Assembly: GCA_021796375.1 (NCBI GenBank) | Contig: JAJYJF010000097.1 | Location: forward strand, 1-7,739 | Reading direction: 5' to 3' | Length of the DNA stretch: 7,739 nt | From: Chloroflexota bacterium | GTDB lineage: Bacteria; Chloroflexota; Anaerolineae; Anaerolineales; Anaerolineaceae | Shown: in pieces, positions 6,492-7,739 of the stretch | Layout of the letters: the number at the start of each line of letters is the position of its first letter | Numbering within the stretch: the stretch's first letter is position 1 | Program-made: the position numbers and the translations under genes | The notes under the pieces: generated by a model | The model's database searches: none | The model's input: only the letters and a program-made list of their open reading frames with translations | Told to the model about the DNA's origin: nothing

Positions 6492-6719
6492 TCATCCCCC
6501 ACCGGGCGGAGGGGAAACGCGGGCCACGCTGATTAAGATCAGGTGGAGCGCCTGGATCTTATTCAGCACACCGAAGAGGGCGGCCTGATCGGCGATTTGC
6601 CCGCGGATTAGCGTCTCGCCGGTGGGCTGGTTGCGGATCGCCAGCCCGTCGAACCAGTCGGACCAGCGGTCCGCCAGATGCCCCTCGACCCGGATTTCAT
6701 AAACGCAGGGTTTCTCCAT
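6492..6719 (-). CDS. small protein of unknown function (75 aa)
   Basis: The start chosen is ATG 6719 (MEKPCVYEIRVEGHL), 13 bp after the stop of the flavodoxin-like gene. The frame is open to 6776, but that would add 19 unlikely residues overlapping the upstream gene. The sequence VYEIRVEGHLADRWSDWFDGLAIRN (6-30), then a Gly-containing turn, LIRGQIADQAALFGVLNKIQAL (37-58) and a beta-like tail resembles small single-domain bacterial proteins that I know only as hypothetical. The pattern suggests an alpha/beta fold of about 70 residues. There is no signal peptide or membrane segment. The tail PPPGGG is low complexity. Position and spacing indicate co-transcription with the flavodoxin gene, and the terminator at 6436-6460 follows. 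Confidence 0.72.
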   Translation of the reverse strand: MEKPCVYEIRVEGHLADRWSDWFDGLAIRNQPTGETLIRGQIADQAALFGVLNKIQALHLILISVARVSPPPGGG

Positions 6720-6732
6720 CGAGGACCTGCCC

Positions 6733-7410
6733 CTACAGCAGGGGCTGCAGGCTTTTTGCCCAGCCGCGGATCGCATCCCAATCGCGGTAATCGCCCGGTT
6801 TCAGTTTGATCGTGGCCAGGAAGATGCGCAGGCCCAGCCTGTCGGAGAGCTTGGGATACCGGTTCAGCACGAGCGCCCCGGCAAAGCTTTTTTTCGCGAC
6901 GGGATGGACCGCCGCTGCCGCCGGCTCAAACCAGCCGTCCGTCATGTGCTGGTACTGCTCGGAACCCGCGGCCATCATCATGCAAACCTGGAAGAGCGCC
7001 GTGGGGATGCGCCGGAGCGCCTCCTGGTGGCGCTGGACGAAGGCCTGCGCCTCGGGCAGCCACTCGCCGGTGTGGATGGCGCTGCCCAGCACCACCGCCC
7101 GGTATGGGCTCAGGTCGCCGACCGCGTTGATGGGGCGCACGTCTACCGGGATGCCGTTTCTGGCGAGCGCCTGGCCGATGGCTTCAGCCACCCCGGCGGT
7201 GGATCCGGCCTGGCTGGCATACGCGACAAGAATTTTCGGGTCCATCTGGTTTCCTCCAAAGGTGATATCCGGCATGGGCGCGGCCGGTGGGGTTTCATCG
7301 AACACTCCTGCGGCCGCCGCGGCCAGCCCGCAGTCGGCCAACGCGCTGGCTCCCAGCGCGGCGCCGGCCAGCCGCAAAAACTGCCGGCGGTAGATGGGGC
7401 GGCGGGTCAT
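6733..7410 (-). CDS. Tat-signal flavodoxin-domain protein
   Basis: The 225-residue product begins with a twin-arginine signal (RRQFLR at 8-13, then LAGAALGASALA), predicting export of a folded, cofactor-loaded protein. Cys27 in LADC resembles a lipobox but has Asp at -1. The flavodoxin fold starts at about 58 with KILVAYASQAGST (59-71), whose SQAGST loop is expected to bind the FMN phosphate. VVLGSAIHTGEW (106-117) and ALFQVCMMM (138-146) are the later flavin-side strands. The overall pattern resembles HemG-like, menaquinone-dependent protoporphyrinogen oxidase relatives, but no redox partner or substrate is shown. The ATG overlaps the stop of the upstream membrane protein gene by 4 bp. A strong internal ribosome binding site precedes Met56 (see findings), so a cytosolic 170-residue form is also possible. 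Confidence 0.88.
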   Translation of the reverse strand: MTRRPIYRRQFLRLAGAALGASALADCGLAAAAAGVFDETPPAAPMPDITFGGNQMDPKILVAYASQAGSTAGVAEAIGQALARNGIPVDVRPINAVGDLSPYRAVVLGSAIHTGEWLPEAQAFVQRHQEALRRIPTALFQVCMMMAAGSEQYQHMTDGWFEPAAAAVHPVAKKSFAGALVLNRYPKLSDRLGLRIFLATIKLKPGDYRDWDAIRGWAKSLQPLL

Positions 7411-7739
7411 TTCGCGCCTCCCGCGGAGGCTTTCCCCAACCCGAAGAAAGCCCGCGCCAGCAGGAGCTGGTAAACCGTCAGGAGCAGCCCGCCCGGCGCC
7501 GCCAGCAGCATGGCGGCGGCGTAATGCTCGGGAGCGAAAGCCGTCAGGCTGAAAAATACGATCATCAGGCTGAAACCGGCCAGGCCCGCTCGTCCGGCCC
7601 AGCGGCCGAACACGCTTCCCCGCAGCATGGCGCTGGTCATCAGGAGGCCGGCCGCCTGGGTTAAGAGCAGGCCGGGGAACGTACCGGAGGTCAGGTCGGC
7701 GCCCTGGGCCAGCAAGGCGCCCGCGGCCGCTTCCAGAAC
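7407..7739 (-). CDS. DUF4386-like membrane protein, C-terminal part (5' end outside window)
   Basis: The frame is open to the window edge (110 residues visible, first complete codons VLEAAAGALL), so the true start lies to the right. A TTG at 7715 could be mistaken for a start, but protein-like sequence continues upstream. At least three membrane segments are visible: PGLLLTQAAGLLMTSAML, GLAGFSLMIVFFSLTAF, and MLLAAPGGLLLTVYQLLLA, followed by a short polar tail. The pattern fits DUF4386-type integral membrane proteins of unknown function; this family name is given from memory of pattern only. It overlaps the flavodoxin-like gene as ATGA, which indicates tight co-expression of a membrane protein with an exported flavoprotein. 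Confidence 0.7.
   Translation of the reverse strand, partial: VLEAAAGALLAQGADLTSGTFPGLLLTQAAGLLMTSAMLRGSVFGRWAGRAGLAGFSLMIVFFSLTAFAPEHYAAAMLLAAPGGLLLTVYQLLLARAFFGLGKASAGGAK

Noticed and set aside
6720..6776. Upstream extension of the 75-residue protein to 6776
   Set aside because: It overlaps the end of the flavodoxin-like gene and adds a Cys/Arg/Ser-rich segment unlike the rest; ATG 6719 fits the intergenic spacing.

Overview
The window is GC-rich bacterial DNA carrying two operon fragments and one single gene on the minus strand, plus a short tRNA pair on the plus strand. The best guess for the source is a Chloroflexota bacterium, probably class Anaerolineae. The basis is the Ycf45/SpoIIIAA-like R3H ATPase beside thymidylate kinase, a Tat-exported flavodoxin next to a DUF4386-like membrane protein, and the AT-rich heptad-type intergenic repeat. 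This assignment is inference from gene content, not from a marker gene.

Region 1 (1-3771, minus strand) reads as an operon from a sigma70-type promoter at 3743-3771. After a leader of about 190 nt come a GNAT-like protein of unknown substrate, an ATPase with a C-terminal R3H nucleic-acid-binding domain, thymidylate kinase (tmk), and the start of a lipoprotein that runs off the left edge. The first two genes overlap by 4 bp (ATGA). A perfect 10-bp stem-loop sits in the 93-bp gap between the ATPase and tmk. The GNAT-like gene has an open frame about 33 codons longer than its first canonical start allows.

Region 2 (3810-6084, minus strand) is a single gene for a secreted Asp-box (BNR) beta-propeller protein, closed by a strong intrinsic terminator at 3810-3848. 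It is driven by a near-consensus promoter (TTGACT, 17 bp, TATAGT) about 330 bp upstream of the start codon. The leader between promoter and gene can be folded into mutually exclusive structures, one of which ends in an intrinsic-terminator-like U tract. It is a candidate riboswitch or attenuator and the most interesting feature here.

Region 3 (6092-6460, plus strand) carries tRNA-Ser(UGA) and tRNA-Ser(GCU) in tandem, with their own promoter. They are separated by a 100-bp AT-rich inverted repeat with 7-bp periodicity. A bidirectional terminator follows and also serves the convergent genes to the right.

Region 4 (6492-7739, minus strand) is a second operon: the 3' end of a DUF4386-like membrane protein, a Tat-signal flavodoxin-fold protein overlapping it by 4 bp, and a small conserved-looking protein of 75 residues.

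No CRISPR array, insertion sequence, phage gene or recognised defence system is visible. Most of the window looks like ordinary chromosomal DNA.
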